53,077 bases of DNA from Chloroflexota bacterium (GTDB taxonomy: Bacteria > Chloroflexota > UBA6077). Positions 52,230 to 53,077 of this stretch are shown one piece after another (position 1 is the first letter of the stretch; each line of letters opens with the position of its first letter). The notes below the pieces were generated by a model. That model worked only from the letters and a program-made list of their open reading frames with translations, had not been told where the DNA came from and ran no database searches. The stretch spans positions 1 through 53,077 of the forward strand of contig JAJZRD010000002.1 of the NCBI GenBank assembly GCA_021845945.1, in the 5' to 3' direction. Position numbers and translations under genes: made by a program.

Positions 52230-53077
52230 TTGGACCAGCAGCAAGAGCTTGGCGTAGCGTTTCGCGAGGGGGGCGAGGCGGAACGGTTTCCTGCCCTCCG
52301 AGGGCGCCCTGTCTTGGTCGGCCTTTCGGTCCTGTTCCTCCTGGCCCTGTCCGCAGCGATCCTGCTGGCGGGCTGCACGGCCCAGGAATCCAAGCCCTCC
52401 AAGCCCGGTAGCTCGGCCGCACCGCCGGCTGCCGATGCCCAGGCGCAGAAACCAAGCAACGCTCCCTCCCAGCCGCAGCCCACGGCAGCGACCGGCGTGC
52501 AGCCGGTCGCTGCCCCCGGCGGGTCAACTGCCGGGGGGACTGGAATAGGCCCCGACATCCCTCACTCGGCTCAAGGGCGTTCCGACTGCCTGGCGTGCCA
52601 CGCCCGGACGGTCATGTGGCCTGTGCCGGAAAGCCACGAGGGCAGCCAGAACGACAGCTGCCAGTCCTGCCACCGGCAGATTCCTGGCGGGGCACCGAAG
52701 ATCGCCCACGCGATCGAGGGACGAACTGCCTGCGCCTCCTGCCACGCCGAGAAGTCGATCGCTCCCCTGCCTCCCAGCCACAGCAAGCGCACGGAAAAGA
52801 CCTGCGGCATCTGCCACACCCAGACGGTTACGCCCACGACGATAGCCCACACCCTGGACGGCAAGACCGCCTGCGCCTCCTGCCACGCCGAGGACAAGCT
52901 GGTCGCCCTCCCAGCCTCCCACAAGGGGCGCACCGAGCAGCAGTGCGTCGTCTGCCACACCCAGACGGTTACGCCCACGACGATAGCCCACACCCTGGAC
53001 GGCAAGACCGCCTGCGCCTCCTGCCACGCCGAGGACAAGCTGGTCGCCCTCCCAGCCTCCCACAAGGGGCGCACCGA
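52230..53077 (+). CDS. Multihaem c-type cytochrome lipoprotein (3' truncated by window end)
   Basis: Open from TTG 52230 (GAGGGGAG upstream) to the last base; 282 codons seen. Membrane segment at ~32-48 ending in lipobox LAGC, so it is anchored outside the cytoplasmic membrane. A Ser/Pro/Ala linker (~52-105) precedes haem motifs CLACH, CQSCH, CASCH, CGICH, CASCH, CVVCH, CASCH: seven CxxCH in view, two per 47-residue unit from the third on, with extra His (IAHTLDG, PASHKGR) as probable distal ligands. The family carries extracytoplasmic electrons. The last two units are tandem DNA repeats. Co-transcribed with the degenerate receiver protein. Confidence 0.92.
   Translation, partial: MDQQQELGVAFREGGEAERFPALRGRPVLVGLSVLFLLALSAAILLAGCTAQESKPSKPGSSAAPPAADAQAQKPSNAPSQPQPTAATGVQPVAAPGGSTAGGTGIGPDIPHSAQGRSDCLACHARTVMWPVPESHEGSQNDSCQSCHRQIPGGAPKIAHAIEGRTACASCHAEKSIAPLPPSHSKRTEKTCGICHTQTVTPTTIAHTLDGKTACASCHAEDKLVALPASHKGRTEQQCVVCHTQTVTPTTIAHTLDGKTACASCHAEDKLVALPASHKGRT
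52812..53077 (+). repeat. 141-bp tandem repeat inside the cytochrome gene
   Basis: Bases 52812-52936 and 52953-53077 (125 nt each) are identical; the period is 141 nt, or 47 codons, keeping frame. The unit includes TVTPTTIAHTLDGKTACASC. A diverged older unit precedes it. More copies may lie beyond the window. Confidence 0.95.

Noticed and set aside
52524..53074. Long minus-strand frames opposite the cytochrome
   Set aside because: They are repeat shadows; the plus strand shows a lipobox and seven CxxCH motifs.
52812..53077. CRISPR or satellite array
   Set aside because: The 141-bp unit is coding and keeps the haem motifs in frame.

Overview
The window is a G+C-rich bacterial chromosome segment with densely packed genes on both strands. 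Lipoproteins with long Ala/Pro/Thr linkers behind the lipobox, two tripartite tricarboxylate transporter (TTT) sets, many GTG/TTG starts, a CIRCE-controlled groESL operon and dispersed hairpin repeats fit an uncultured, free-living Chloroflexota-like bacterium. That placement is inference; no rRNA or phylogenetic marker was compared. No phage, IS element, plasmid gene or CRISPR array is visible.

Layout. 1-1.5 kb: 3' part of a molybdopterin oxidoreductase (TtrA-like). 1.5-3.9 kb (minus): an overlapping three-gene unit of an HMGL/isopropylmalate-synthase-type enzyme without a normal start codon, a Sua5/YrdC-like protein and a small ORF. 4-5.7 kb: a PAS histidine kinase. 5.8-9.6 kb: NAD+ synthetase, a small ORF and glutamine synthetase. 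9.6-10.8 kb: heptamer repeat arrays, a methyltransferase and tRNA-Thr(CGT). 11-14.6 kb: tctB-tctA, then tctC with its own promoter and a possible 55-codon leader ORF. 14.6-18.2 kb (minus): a phosphoribosyltransferase (PyrE-like), a zinc ribbon and a MASE3 hybrid kinase. 18.5-21.6 kb: a chemoreceptor and, divergently, an orphan OmpR-type regulator. 21.7-24.4 kb: LysR regulator, small ORF, TauE/SafE permease and DUF1634 protein. 24.6-33.1 kb: HD phosphohydrolase, then pstS-pstC-pstA-pstB-phoU-phoB-phoR behind four direct repeats with an 11-bp period (Pho box). 33.3-40.2 kb (minus): gntR-tctA-tctC-tctB-isocitrate dehydrogenase-like-FAH-FAH, apparently one regulated catabolic operon. 40.5-46.2 kb: a PP2C-like/beta-propeller membrane protein, tsaD, groES and groEL. 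46.5-51.6 kb: a NarX/DegS-type kinase with a cysteine-rich insertion in its ATP lid, its NarL-type regulator, and an O-antigen-ligase/TPR protein, translationally coupled. 51.8 kb to the end: a degenerate receiver protein and a multihaem c-type cytochrome lipoprotein that runs off the window.

Main themes are nutrient acquisition (phosphate, tricarboxylate-like organic acids, nitrogen assimilation) and signalling (four histidine kinases, three DNA-binding response regulators plus a receiver-only protein, one chemoreceptor). The observations most worth following are the double CxxCxxCH insertion in the kinase ATP lid, the cytochrome with a 141-bp tandem repeat, the HMGL/YrdC-like unit and the GntR-TTT-FAH operon.
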